A DNA stretch of 26,191 bases from Chara braunii (taxonomy: Eukaryota; Streptophyta; Charophyceae; Charales; Characeae): assembly GCA_003427395.1 (NCBI GenBank), contig BFEA01000032.1, positions 2,006,098-2,032,288 of the forward strand, in the 5' to 3' direction. The notes beneath the pieces were generated by a model. It worked only from the letters and a program-made list of their open reading frames with translations, was not told the DNA's origin and did not search any database. Of this stretch, positions 1-9,360 are shown piece after piece. The first letter of the stretch is position 1; each line of letters starts with the position of its first letter. The position numbers were made by a program, and so were the translations under genes.

Positions 1-359
1 GCAACCCGTAAATATGGGCACCTGTCACAAACTATGGGGACTTCAGGTCCTCATCAGTTCTCTCTGCGTCAACTGCCTCTTCGTTCGTTTCTCAATTTTT
101 ATTTTATTTTATTTTTTATTATTATTATTATTATTTTACACCGTTGGCTTTGGCCAACAGTCACATCCGTTCGTGGAACTCCCACAAATTGTTGAAATAT
201 AGACCTAGGCTCGATCCCCACTGGGATCATTCTTGATTCATGCGTGTTATCCTCGTGCAGAGGCCATGCTGTTTTGCATGGCGGATTTCCGCCGCATGAT
301 CTTCATGATCGTGCAGCCGAAACCGGCCACATCCGATCACACTACGACAGGCTGCTCGA
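1..359. other. Intergenic sequence with T/ATT microsatellite
   Basis: No gene is recognised here. Positions about 95-137 are a T-rich run that turns into repeated ATT triplets, a simple microsatellite. The remainder (about 140-355) is mixed-composition sequence with a B-box-like GGCTCGATCCCC near 208 but no convincing tRNA fold around it. The short open frames are what random sequence gives. Confidence 0.6.
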
Positions 360-450
360 AAAGGAGCTACCCCAGTAGGGCGTTGTCAGGTTCGATCCCA
401 GCGCCTGATGGGTGAGAAGTCGGTGCGGTACCTACTGGGCTAGCTCCTTT
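360..450 (-). repeat. tRNA-Glu(CUC)-like sequence bounded by inverted repeats (SINE-like head)
   Basis: Two 20-nt arms (360-379 and 431-450) are inverted copies of each other with one mismatch. Read on the minus strand, the block begins with TAGCCCAGTAGG (431-442), which fits the pol III A-box consensus. It then has TTCTCACCCA, as in the anticodon loop and 3' stem of tRNA-Glu(CUC), and GGGATCGAACC (389-399), which fits the B-box. The anticodon stem does not pair and the T stem is poor, so this is tRNA-derived rather than a working tRNA. The B-box is nearly palindromic, so strand assignment rests on the A-box and the CTC loop. A SINE head is the likely origin; a foldback element that captured a tRNA fragment is the alternative. 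Confidence 0.45.
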
Positions 451-979
451 CACGGGATTTATAGCGACATGTCTCCAATTTGAAGGTCTGCACCAGTAGG
501 CCTCCCCATGTTCCAGCCTAGGCAGGCTCCGTCTGCCCTACCCCTTAACTGTCATTGGCTGGCTGTTCACGACTTAACCGATCGCCCAACCGGGTAGGCC
601 TCAGCATCAGCCTATCGGTCTCCTGGCTCAAGGTGCAACCCCACAGCCAAAGGAAATTTAAAAAAAAAAACGTTTTTTATTCTCCTTACGCTGCGGAACT
701 ATATTCGGCGCGTTCATTGTTTTAACCCTGTTAGGTAGAATAAGATTAGCTCTAACATTCTCTCGTCCGCACGTCGTTATGACCTCGACAAAAGCGAAGC
801 ATTGCCGGTTACTGCCATTACTCTTTGACGCCGCAGGCGTTCGGACTAGGGTTCTAAAAGTTTTAGTCTCTCGGTCATAGGTCAGTCTGCATGAACTTTT
901 GGCAACATCAGTCTCATCAGAGAGAAGGTTAACAACAGTCGTATTTTTCATCACCACTTCAAGACACCCTTCACCACTT
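451..979. other. Non-coding spacer
   Basis: No gene, RNA or repeat family recognised. A run of A near 659-670 could be the tail of an old retroposon. The 99-codon minus-strand open frame at 658-957 shows no recognisable motif and begins in ordinary composition, so it is not called. Confidence 0.5.
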
Positions 980-1116
980 CAGCCTGCCTTAACAGGTGGT
1001 TTTCAGGGTCTTCGGACCTTTCACCACTTCAGGACCATTCAGGTATGAAAATCCTGAATGGTCCTGAAGTGGTGAACGTTCCGAAGACCCTGAAAACCAC
1101 CTGTTTAGGCAGGCTG
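980..1116. repeat. Long near-perfect inverted repeat (64-bp arms)
   Basis: The left arm 980-1043 and right arm 1053-1116 are reverse complements with only a few mismatches, around a 9-nt spacer. A transcript from either strand would fold into a long duplex hairpin. The arms carry the motif TTTCACCACTTCAGGACC and its complement. The size and symmetry fit a foldback MITE or a hairpin that feeds small RNAs. No terminal dinucleotides or target duplication can be fixed, because related half-copies continue directly to the right. Confidence 0.8.
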
Positions 1117-1345
1117 CATCCTCGAGTGGTGAAGGGTGGTTTTCATGGTCTTCAGACCTTTCACCACTTCAAGACCATTCAAGATTTTCACACTGCCCAA
1201 AACTCTCACTTGACCACTTCAGGACACCCTTCACCACTTTAGGATACAACCTGCCTAAACGGGTGGTTTTCAGGGTCATCGGACCTTTCACCACTTCAGA
1301 ACGATTCAGGATTTTCAGACTGCCCAAAACTCTCACTTCAGAATT
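1117..1345 (+). repeat. Direct partial copies of the hairpin arm
   Basis: Two further copies of the left-arm sequence follow in the same orientation as 980-1043, at about 1137-1183 and 1260-1311. Each is followed by ACTGCCCAAAACTCTCACTT (1192-1211 and 1319-1338), a 20-mer repeated at 127-bp spacing. The block is a short tandem array of the element whose first unit has been inverted onto itself to make the hairpin. Confidence 0.75.
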
Positions 1346-2684
1346 TTCATTCCTGAATTTTCAGCTACCCGAAAACCGCTTGTGTCTCATCAAGAACCTC
1401 CATTCAACGAAAAAGTCGAACAGCGTCTGACATTTAAAATCCTCGGCAAGATATAACATTTCTGACATTTTTCGTCATGCACGAGACCTTAGATAGGTCG
1501 TAGTAGGAAGACCAAGAGGAGGGGCGAATTATTAACCATTATGTAAGCACTCAGTATGCTATGATCTTCTGAGAGAAGAGAAAAAATGGACTACAAAGAT
1601 GATGGTTATATATTATGTCTATTCGTTTTGTGATCTTGATGCAGTAAACAACTCTCCTCTTCTCTTACACGAGCTTGTTGATCCTGTATCGTCAAATTGG
1701 TCAGTGTTCTGCCTCTTGATATCTTTTCAGTTTTTGTTTACTCATGTCACAATTCTCTATCATAATTACATTATGATGTTCATGCATGCTAATTGATTAT
1801 TCAGTTTTTATCATTTGCATGATTATTGTTGTTATAAATCATAGTAAAAGATTCATCAGACCGGAGACTGGCGTAAACTGGAATTGAAGGATCTCGCTCA
1901 AAGCCAGACGCACACAACAGAAACGGATTTGCATAAATTAATTATTTTTTTTATTTAAAAAAACATATTAAAATTTTGCATGACTGCATGTTAACTTTCT
2001 AGTAGTCGAAAGTGGCTTGATTGGAAACAGTGCGACAAAAATAATATTGTTATCGGGGAAAATGATTTTTTTTAATGTCCGGATCGGGTTTGAGTCAGCA
2101 TCAGCTTTGAGTTTTTATTAAGACTTGAGAACTGTTGACGATGGCTTAACCATCATATTGACTTAACTATCCTTCGTGAGTTATGATTCTCTTGAAGATC
2201 ACGGTTACTAAAAGTGTTTAATTTCTTCATGTGAGAGGTATTACTCTCGACTAGAGAAAAAGATTGAAACTAGCCCTTGAAGAGGATCAGGCTTGATCAA
2301 AGGTGTATCTTATAAACCCTTGACAGCCTTGAGAAACTAAGAAAGAAGAGAGCAAATCAGAAGCAGAGAGATTCCTTCGTCTGGAATGTTGGTCAAAGAC
2401 GCATATATTGAAGGTTCGAATGAAGTAAAGGTTAAATGTCTCTTGAAGTTATTGCTCTGGGTAAGAAAAAAGTGTTCACATATGAGACTTACAAATTTTT
2501 TTATCTTACATAAGTCTGTCAAGGACCAACAAGTCTGCTACAGTCAAGTTTGCTCTGAAAGTAGAAAAAGATCAGAGTCATCAATTAATCTACAATACTT
2601 ATCTCAAAGAAAAAAACATTGGATGAGACTAGGAAACGGTTATGGGATGTTGAGTGAAGAAAGAAAAGAAAAACTATTGACTCA
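1346..2684. other. AT-rich spacer without recognisable gene
   Basis: About 1.3 kb of AT-rich sequence. The longest open frame (2386-2691 plus, 101 codons) is rich in Lys, Ser and Leu, has no recognisable domain and runs into the tandem array. It could be a decayed coding fragment, but nothing supports a gene call. Confidence 0.5.
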
Positions 2685-2742
2685 TTTTTAATCACTGCCT
2701 CCAAGCACGAAATTCAATGGTTCCGAAAATCACAATTCAATT

Positions 2743-2813
2743 CCTCCCTCCAGGCATCGAATCTTCAACCTGCGTATTGAAAATCAGAATGCTTACCGCA
2801 AGGCAAAATGAGC
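2743..2813 (-). other. tRNA-Glu(UUC)-like block, unit 1 of 12
   Basis: First of twelve minus-strand tRNA-like blocks in the array. The others are at 3073-3143, 3402-3472, 3732-3802, 4058-4128, 4388-4457, 4717-4787, 5047-5117, 5376-5446, 5702-5772, 6032-6102 and 6362-6432. This copy has a damaged anticodon stem and a weaker acceptor 3' half, so it is one of the more decayed units. Confidence 0.6.
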
Positions 2814-5046
2814 TGGGATGAAAGTTAAGGTCCGAGATGAGTCTTTAACCTCACCCCAACGTGGTCAGTACATCACATACAGTCATGACCCGGTGCACCC
2901 AGTCACATCAACCAAGTAAGTATCATTCCCTAAGCCGTAGCTCAAGGGGGTTTACATGTCGACCAACCCGGGTATAATTTCCAAGGAGCTCAAAGCATGC
3001 TGCATTGAAGTTTATTTTTAATCACTCCCTCCAAGCGAGAAATTCAATGGTTCAAAAAATCGCAAGTCAATCGCTCCCTCCAGGCATCGAGCCTGCAACC
3101 TGCTGATTGAAAATTAGAATGCTTGCCACAAGGCAAAGTGAGCTGGGATGAATGTTAAGGTCTGAGATGAGCACTTAACCCCACCCCAGCATGGTCAATA
3201 CATCATATATAGCCATGACCCGGTGTACCCAGTCACGTCAACCAAGTAAGTACCACTCCCTAAGGAGCATCTCAAGGGGGTTTGCATGCGACCAACCTAG
3301 GTATAATTTCCCGGGAGCTGAAAGCACGCTGCATTGAAACTCACTTTTAATCACTACGTCCAAGCGTAAAATTCAATGGTTCTGAAAATCATAATTCAAT
3401 CGCTCCCTCCACACATTGAACCTGCAACCTGTTGATTGAAAATCAGAATGCTTACCACAAGGCAAAGTGAGTTGGGATTAAAGTTAAGGTCCGAGATGAA
3501 CACTTAACCCCACCCCAGCATGATTAGTACATTACATACAGCCATGACCCGGTGTACCCAGTCACATCAACCAAGTATGTAGCACTCCCTAGAAAGTAGC
3601 TCAATGGGGTTTGCATACCGACCAACCCGGGTATAATTTCCCAGGAGCTCAAAGCATGCTGCATTGAAGTTCATTTTTAATCACTATCTCTAAGCGTGTT
3701 ATTCAATGGTTCTGAAAATCGCAATTCAATCGCTCCCTCCAGGCATCGAACCTGCAACCTGCTTATTGAAAATCAGAATGCTTACCACAAGGCAAAGCGA
3801 GTTGAGATCAAAGTTAAGGCACGAGATGAGCACTTAACCCTACCCCAGCATGGTCAGTACATCACATACAGTCATGACCCGATGTACCCAGTGACGTCAA
3901 CCAAGTAAGTACCACTCCCTAAGTCGTAGCTCAAGGAGGTTTGCATGCCGATCAACCCAGGTATAATTTTTCGGGAGCTCAAAGCACGCTGCATTGAAAC
4001 TTATTTTTAGTCACTCCGTCCAAGCGTGAAATTCAATGGTTCTGAAAATCATAATTCGCTCCCTCCAGATTTCGAACCTGCAACTTGTTGATTGAAAATC
4101 AGAATGCTTACCACAAGGCAAAGTGAGTTGGGATCAAAGTTAAGGTCCGAGATGAACACTTAACCCCACCCCAACATGGTCAGTACATCACATGCAACCA
4201 TGACCCGGTGTACCCAGTCACATCAACCATGTGAGTATCACTCCCTAAGACGTAGCTCAATGGGGTTTCCATGCCGACCAACCCGGGTATAATTTCCCAC
4301 GAGCTCAAAGCATGCTGCATTGAAGTTTATTTTTAATCACTGTCTCCAAGCGTGAAATTCAATGGTTCTGAAAATCGCAATTCAATCGCCCTCTTCAGGC
4401 ATCAAACCTGCAACCTGCTGATTGAAAATCAGATGCTTACCACAAGGTAAAGTGAGCTGCAATCAAAGTTAAGGCACAAGATTGACACTTAACCCCGCCC
4501 CAGCATCGTAAGTACATCACATACAGTCATGACCTCGTGTACCCAGTCACATCAACCAAGTAAGTATGACTCCCTAAGCCGTAGCTCAAGGGGGTTTGCA
4601 TGCCGACCAACCCAGGTATAATTTCCCGGGAGCTCAAAGCACGCTGCATTGAAGCTCATTTTTAATCACTGTCTCTAAGAGTGAAATTCAATGGTTCTGA
4701 AAATCGTAATTCAATCGCTCCCTCCAGACATCGAACGTGCAACCTGTTGATTGAAAATCAGAATGTTTACCATAAGGCAAAGTGAGTTTGGATTAAAGTT
4801 AAGGTCCGAGATGAACACTTAACCCCACCGCAGCATGGTCAGTACATCACATACAACCATGACCCGGTGTGCCCAGTCACATCAACCAAGTATGTAGCAC
4901 TCCCTAAGTCGTAGCTCAAGGGGGTTTCCATACTGACCAACCCGGGTATAATTTCACAGGAGCTCAAAGAATGCCGCATTGAAGTTCATTTTCAGTCACT
5001 GTCACCAAGCGTGAAATTCAATGGTTCTGAAAATCGCAATTCAATC

Positions 5047-5117
5047 GCTCCCTCCAGGCATCGAACCTCCAACCTGCTGATTGAAAATCAGAATGCTTAC
5101 CACATGGCAAAGTGAGC
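5047..5117 (-). other. tRNA-Glu(UUC)-like block, well-preserved unit 8
   Basis: Read on the minus strand, the acceptor halves GCTCACT and AGGGAGC pair at six of seven positions. A TTGCC-TTGTGG A-box (here with one change) and the B-box GGTTCGATGCC are present. The anticodon arm pairs at four of five positions around the seven-base loop TTTTCAA, which gives U33, anticodon UUC and a purine at position 37, the pattern of tRNA-Glu(UUC). The T stem pairs at four of five positions in the array consensus, though this copy carries one change there. The D stem has a mismatch and there is no CCA. Overall it looks like a tRNA-derived promoter module, or an ancient tRNA gene trapped in a satellite. No T run directly follows as a pol III terminator. 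Functional tRNA status is unlikely. Confidence 0.6.
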
Positions 5118-6515
5118 TGGGATGAAAGTTAAGGCCCGAGATCAGCACTTGACACCACCCCTGCATGGTCAGTACATCATATACATCTATGACCCGGTGT
5201 ACCAGTCACATCAACCAAGTAAGTACCACTCCCTAAGTCGTAGCTCAAGGGGGTTTGCATGCCGACCAACCCAGGTATAATTTTCCGGGAGCTCAAAGCA
5301 CGCTGCATCGAAGCTCATTTTTAATCACTGCCTCCAAGCGTGAAATTCAATGGTTCTGAAAATCGTAATTCAATCGCTCCCTCCAGACATCGAACCTGCA
5401 ACCTGTTGATTGAAAATCAGAATGCTTACCACAAGGCAAAGTGAGCCGGCATTCAAGTTAAGGCCCGAGATGGGCACTTAACCCTACCCCAACTTGGTCA
5501 GTACATCACATACAGCCATGACCCGGTGTATCCAGTCACATCAACCAAGTATCACTCCCTAAGCCGTAGCTCAAAGGGGTTTGCATGTCGACCAACCCAG
5601 GTATAATTTCCCGGGAGCTGAAAGCACACTGCATTGAAGCTTATTTTTAATTACTGCCTCCAAGCGTGAAATTCAATGGTTCTGAAAATCGTAATTCAAT
5701 GGCTGCCTCCAGGTATCGAACCTTCAACCTGTTGATTGAAAATTTGAATGTTTACCACAAGGCAAAGTGAGCTGGGATTAAAGTTAAGGTTCGAGATGAA
5801 CAGTTGACTTCACCGGAAGATGGTTAGTACATCACATACAACTATGACCCGATGTACCCAGTCACATCAACCAAGTAAGGACCACTCCCTAAGCCGTAGC
5901 TCAATGGGGTTTCCATGCCGTCCAACCCGTATATAATTTCCCAGGAGCTCAAATCATGCTGCATTGAAGTTTATTTTTAATCACTGCTCCCAAGCGAGAA
6001 ATTTAATGGTTCTGAAAAACGCAAGTCAATCCCTCCGTCCAGGCATCGAACCTGCAACCTGCTGATTGAAAATCAGAATGCTTACCACAAGACAAAGTGA
6101 GTTAGAATAAAAGTTAAGGTCCGATATGAGCAGTTAACCCCACCCTAACATGGTCAGTACATCACATACAGCTATGACCCGGTGTACCCGGTCACATTAA
6201 CCAAGTAAGTACCACTCCCTCAGTCGTAGCTCAAGGGGTTTTGCATGCCGACCAACCTAGGTATAATTTCCCGGGAGCTCAAAGCACTCTGCATTGAAGC
6301 TCATTTTTAATCACTACGTCCAAGCGTGAAATTCAATGGTTCTGAAAATCATAATTCAATCGCTTCCTCCAGACATCGAACCTGCAACCTGTTGATTGAA
6401 AATCTGAATGCTTACCACAAGGCAAAGAGAGTTGGGATTAAAGTTAAGGTCCGAGATGAACACTTAACCCCACCCCAGCATGGTCAGTACATCAAATACA
6501 CCCGTGACCCGGTGT

Positions 6516-7336
6516 CGGTGCGAATACCCTTACAAGGGTATCCGCCCTGGTTTTTGCAAGTGACAGAAAATAATTTTGGTCTAGAGTCTTAAGTATACCG
6601 CGATAAGCGCGGCTGCGTCAGGTTTAAGGCGCGTGCGAGTGCGTGGGCGCGCAGGTTTAAGGCGCGCGTGATTCTTTTCTGTTATTTTATCGTAAAGCCG
6701 GCCCGGACCTCGGTCGTTTCGGTTGGTGATATTATTATTATTTATTAAGTAGGGATTAAGGATACTTTCTTTTTTATTACTAGGCCAAGCGCGCGTGCGG
6801 AGAACGACCCCGACGACGGCATCGGCAATAACGGCGCGATTTCGTGTGGTGAGCGGGATGTCGTAGGATGGCGCGTGGGGCAATTATGGCATGGTATAAG
6901 CAAGCCGGCGCGGGCACTGGGAGCCGCGCAGCCGTTTTGTTGGCTCAAAGCGCTGAGCCCCACTGTCTTGTATGGTAATCTGCGGACGTGGGTCTCAGGC
7001 TTGGGCTCAACCCTATAGGTTACGACATTGGACTGACACTACGAAGGTTCAAGGATCGAGGTCGGCGAGCATCGACGAGGCGGCAGCGGAGCATAGAGGA
7101 GGAAGGCGATAGGGTTAAGGGCCGTGGGGTTATCCCCCCTCGGTTTTGTTAGTAGCGGCACGTGATTGGTGGTGACGTTTTTTAGATAGTTTATTCTAGT
7201 GTCGTTTTTTTTTTTTTTTTTTTTTTTTTTATATATACTCCGGCGGGCCATTGATTTGAACGAGGCGCCGGACCTAATGACTGTCACGGCAGTCGAGGAC
7301 CTTGAGTACGGGCCCTTTGACGGGTCCGCATGTTCA
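6516..7336. other. Non-coding spacer, GC-rich, with poly-T run
   Basis: Just past the array lies a small hairpin, with arms ATACCCTT (6524-6531) and AAGGGTAT (6534-6541). From about 6590 the sequence is GC-rich and has alternating GCGC tracts. A run of 26 T (7205-7230) followed by ATATATA may be the poly(A) tail of a minus-strand retroposon. Part of 7240-7336 could be highly diverged LSU rRNA, but I cannot align it by eye. Open frames here owe their lysine or phenylalanine runs to the T tract. Confidence 0.5.
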
Positions 7337-7526
7337 GGATGCTGGCGAGATCCCTCCATCGTGCCGTCATTGACAGCGTGTACTGGGTTCAACGTGCATG
7401 TGAATGGATGGGTGTTTAGCCCACAAGGCAGAAGGAAGGCTGAACGGCGTGGGTATTCCCGCGGGGGGGGGGCACCACCATCCGCGGGTTGTCATAAGAG
7501 GGTTCGAGTGTGAGCATCTCTGTCCG
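7337..7526 (+). rRNA. LSU rRNA fragment a (divergent, partial)
   Basis: This matches the conserved LSU rRNA (25S/28S) stretch after the D2 variable region. TGACAGCGTGTACTGGGTTCAACG corresponds to the usual TGACATGTGTGCGAGTCAACG segment. AGCCCACAAGGCAGAAGGAAG corresponds to AACCCGTAAGGCGCAAGGAAG. GAGGGTTCGAGTGTGAGCAT (from 7499) is nearly identical to the universal version. Divergence is high and the fragment stops abruptly, so it is a pseudogene piece. The first 40 bases are only a weak match. Confidence 0.75.
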
Positions 7527-7655
7527 CTTGGCCTTCAAAGTTATCATTTGAATAGTTGCTACTACCACCAGGATTCGCACTAGGCCATGCCTAGGCTTTA
7601 CAGCACAGCCTTTGCCCTCGACTCCGCGACAGCCTGTCTAAGTGGGAACTTGCCT
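7527..7655 (-). rRNA. LSU rRNA fragment b, inverted
   Basis: The reverse complement reads as the LSU rRNA segment around GGTGGTAGTAGCAACTATTC, followed by AAATGATAACTTTGAAGGCC. This is close to the universal GGTGGTAGTAGCAAATATTC...GAGAACTTTGAAGGCC. Upstream in the rRNA sense there is CTGTAAAGCCTAGG, comparable with the plant CTGCAAAACCTAGG. It lies antisense between fragments a and c, so the rRNA is rearranged rather than merely mutated. Confidence 0.8.
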
Positions 7656-7836
7656 GCTGACGGTCCGAAATGGTGGCGAACCCCCATGGGTTAAGCGGAA
7701 CAGAGGAGCCATGGCAAGGGCTTGCAATGGTACTGCCGTGCAAAGTCGGTGGTCGGGCTTAGGTATAGGAGCGAAAAACTAATCGAACCGTCTGGCACGT
7801 GGTCCCCGCCGGAGTTCCCCTCAGGAAAGTAGGAGC
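7656..7836 (+). rRNA. LSU rRNA fragment c
   Basis: In rRNA order this continues from the end of fragment a. GGTCCGAAATGGTGGCGAAC matches the usual GGACCCGAAAGATGGTGAAC. Next comes an equivalent of the GCGATACTGACGTGCAAATCG stretch, then GGTATAGGAGCGAAAAACTA and ATCGAACCGTCT, and finally GGAGTTCCCCTCAGGA. AACCGTCT is the plant-type version. Several substitutions hit positions that are near-invariant in working rRNA, so this is a pseudogene. Confidence 0.8.
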
Positions 7837-7877
7837 TACTGAGCAGCCCCGCTGCCCGGCTGTAGGACCGAGCACTT

Positions 7878-8060
7878 TGGGTAGGGGAGACAGTGGACGT
7901 GCGCAGCGGTGCTGACGCATGCATCGTTCGTCGGACTTCGGGTATAAGCCCGAAAGGTTAGTCGAGCCAGCTAATAGCTGGTTCCTCCGAAAGTTTCCTC
8001 ATAGCGGAGCTGCCGTCAGACCACTGTGTCGTGTCCACCGATAGGTGAGGCCAGGCGCGG
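7878..8060 (+). rRNA. LSU rRNA fragment d, second copy of the end of fragment c
   Basis: GCAGCGGTGCTGACG and GCATCGTTCGTCGGACTTCG are followed by GGTATAAGCCCGAAAGGTTA, TAGCTGGTTCCTCCGAAAGT and TTCCTCA. This is the same LSU segment as fragment c, independently diverged. It keeps TAGCTGGTTC, which fragment c has lost. After it, CCGATAGGTGAGGCCAGGCG may correspond to the ATCGGGTAAAGCCAATG segment. The same rRNA segment is therefore present twice within about 200 bp. Confidence 0.75.
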
Positions 8061-9360
8061 GCGCTAGTTTCGAGATACGGCACCGACGGAGACGCGGGGT
8101 GAAAGCGGATGGCGGAGCGAGCAGCAGATAGCGGGGCTAGTCGGGCAGTATGGCTCGGTGCAGTAGTGAAGATGAATGAATCGGGACGCTATAGTGCGCC
8201 AGATGCACTCGGAAGGAGAAGAAATGAAGATGGCGGGGAGGAGAGGATAAAACCCGCTCATTCCATGGCAGTAACGGGCGGGGAGAGAGTCTAAACAGGG
8301 GTTTTGACATACTGTGAACCTGTTAGTAAGGGTAGATTAGAAGGAAAGTTAGTAGTTTAGGAGGTAGATGAGAAAGGAGCCCCGGGGAGATATGGCGGAG
8401 GGGGCGATGTCAGAAAGGGGGAAGACGAGCGCTTCGCTCATTTCTGAGTGAAAGCGAGCGAGTGAGGAGTGAAAGCGGGGGTTCTCTGGCCCTGCGAGCG
8501 CGGCTATAAAGTCAGTTTTAGTGATAAGGCAGTAGAGAGAGAGGTTAGTTGAAAAGTTAGTGCGTGGGAGAAGGCGGAGAGAAGTGTGGGCGCAGTGAGT
8601 GAGAAATGAACCCGGACGCGATATTGCACCAGGTGCATTCGCAGAAATGAGTGGCGGATGGCAATCTCGGCGCAGTCGGGAGGGCATAGCTCGCCCGATC
8701 CTTATCCAAGTCAGACAAGGGAAGAATGGATTCCGGGAGTTTAAAGGAAGGCAAGTTAGGATCTGAAGTCAGTATTAGTAAAGAATTAGTGTAGGGAGAG
8801 TTAATCGAAGAAGCTGTTGCGCAGTGATGTCGGGAAGGAATGGGTATGGAAGGAGGGAGATGTGATATCATGCCCGATTCTTTATGGAATCGGGCGAGGT
8901 AGGATAGTAAATATGGGCTTATAGGCAGGGCGAAGTGAATAGTGAAGGTAGATTTGGAAGAAAGTCAGTGGACTTGGGGTTAGAAGAGGAAGTGAATCGG
9001 GACGAGAAAGGGTGCCAGGTGCATGCGCCACTGGGTTAGAGGTGACGAAAGAGGGACTCGGGCGCAGTCAGGTGAGCGTAGCCCGCTCGATCCTCACCGG
9101 AGTCAGGCGGGGAAGGAATCGAAGAGGGGGTTTTCAGCCATCGCGGATGCGATGGCGAGATTAGTTTTGGTGTAGGATGGGTGGTATAGCCAGAGGCGGA
9201 TGTACGGGTTGCGTCGTGGCTAGAAAGAAAGAAGTAGGATATTCGAGATCAGAGATTTCGCCCGTTACTCAGCGACGACGGGCGGTCAAGGAGTAAAATC
9301 GGGGGTTATGACGGATGGCGAACTTGTGTAGGAAGTTAGTTGAGGCACTAAGTTAGTAAG
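8061..9360 (+). repeat. GA-rich region with degenerate ~400-bp repeats
   Basis: No gene. The motif GAATCGGGACGC...GCGCCAGATGCACTCG recurs in changed form near 8178, 8608 and 8995. A second motif, CGCAGTCGGGAGGGCATAGC plus a CTCGATCCT-like tail, recurs near 8669 and 9062. GTTAGT is frequent throughout. The spacing of about 390-430 bp suggests an old, badly eroded tandem array. Directly after rRNA fragments, an origin in an rDNA intergenic spacer is possible but unproven. Minus-strand open frames of about 100 codons here look like composition effects. Confidence 0.45.

Larger units (their letters stand above)
2685..6515. repeat. Twelve-unit tandem array, ~329-bp unit
   Basis: Units begin at the TTTTTAATCACT boundary, with AATCACT (or its variant) at 2690, 3020, 3349, 3679, 4009, 4335, 4664, 4994, 5323, 5649, 5979 and 6309. 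Spacing is therefore 326-330 bp. The first eleven units are full length and the twelfth stops near 6515, about 207 bp in. Units differ by scattered substitutions and 1-4 bp indels, as in an old satellite. Each holds, on the minus strand, a 70-71 nt tRNA-like block, then a region containing CATGACCCGGTGTACCCAGT and the segment GACCAACCCGGGTATAATTTCC. Open frames of 70 and 88 codons that cross the units are by-products. Confidence 0.95.

Noticed and set aside
3696-6592. Similar 70- and 88-codon proteins within the 329-bp array
   Set aside because: They are translations of the tRNA-like block and its flank and are open in only two of twelve units.
7039-7392. 117-codon minus-strand frame with a lysine run
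   Set aside because: The lysines come from the 26-T tract; no motif is present.
8061-9360. Several minus-strand frames of 65-112 codons rich in Ser, Pro and Leu
   Set aside because: They follow from the GA-rich plus strand, overlap each other in different frames and have no recognisable domain.
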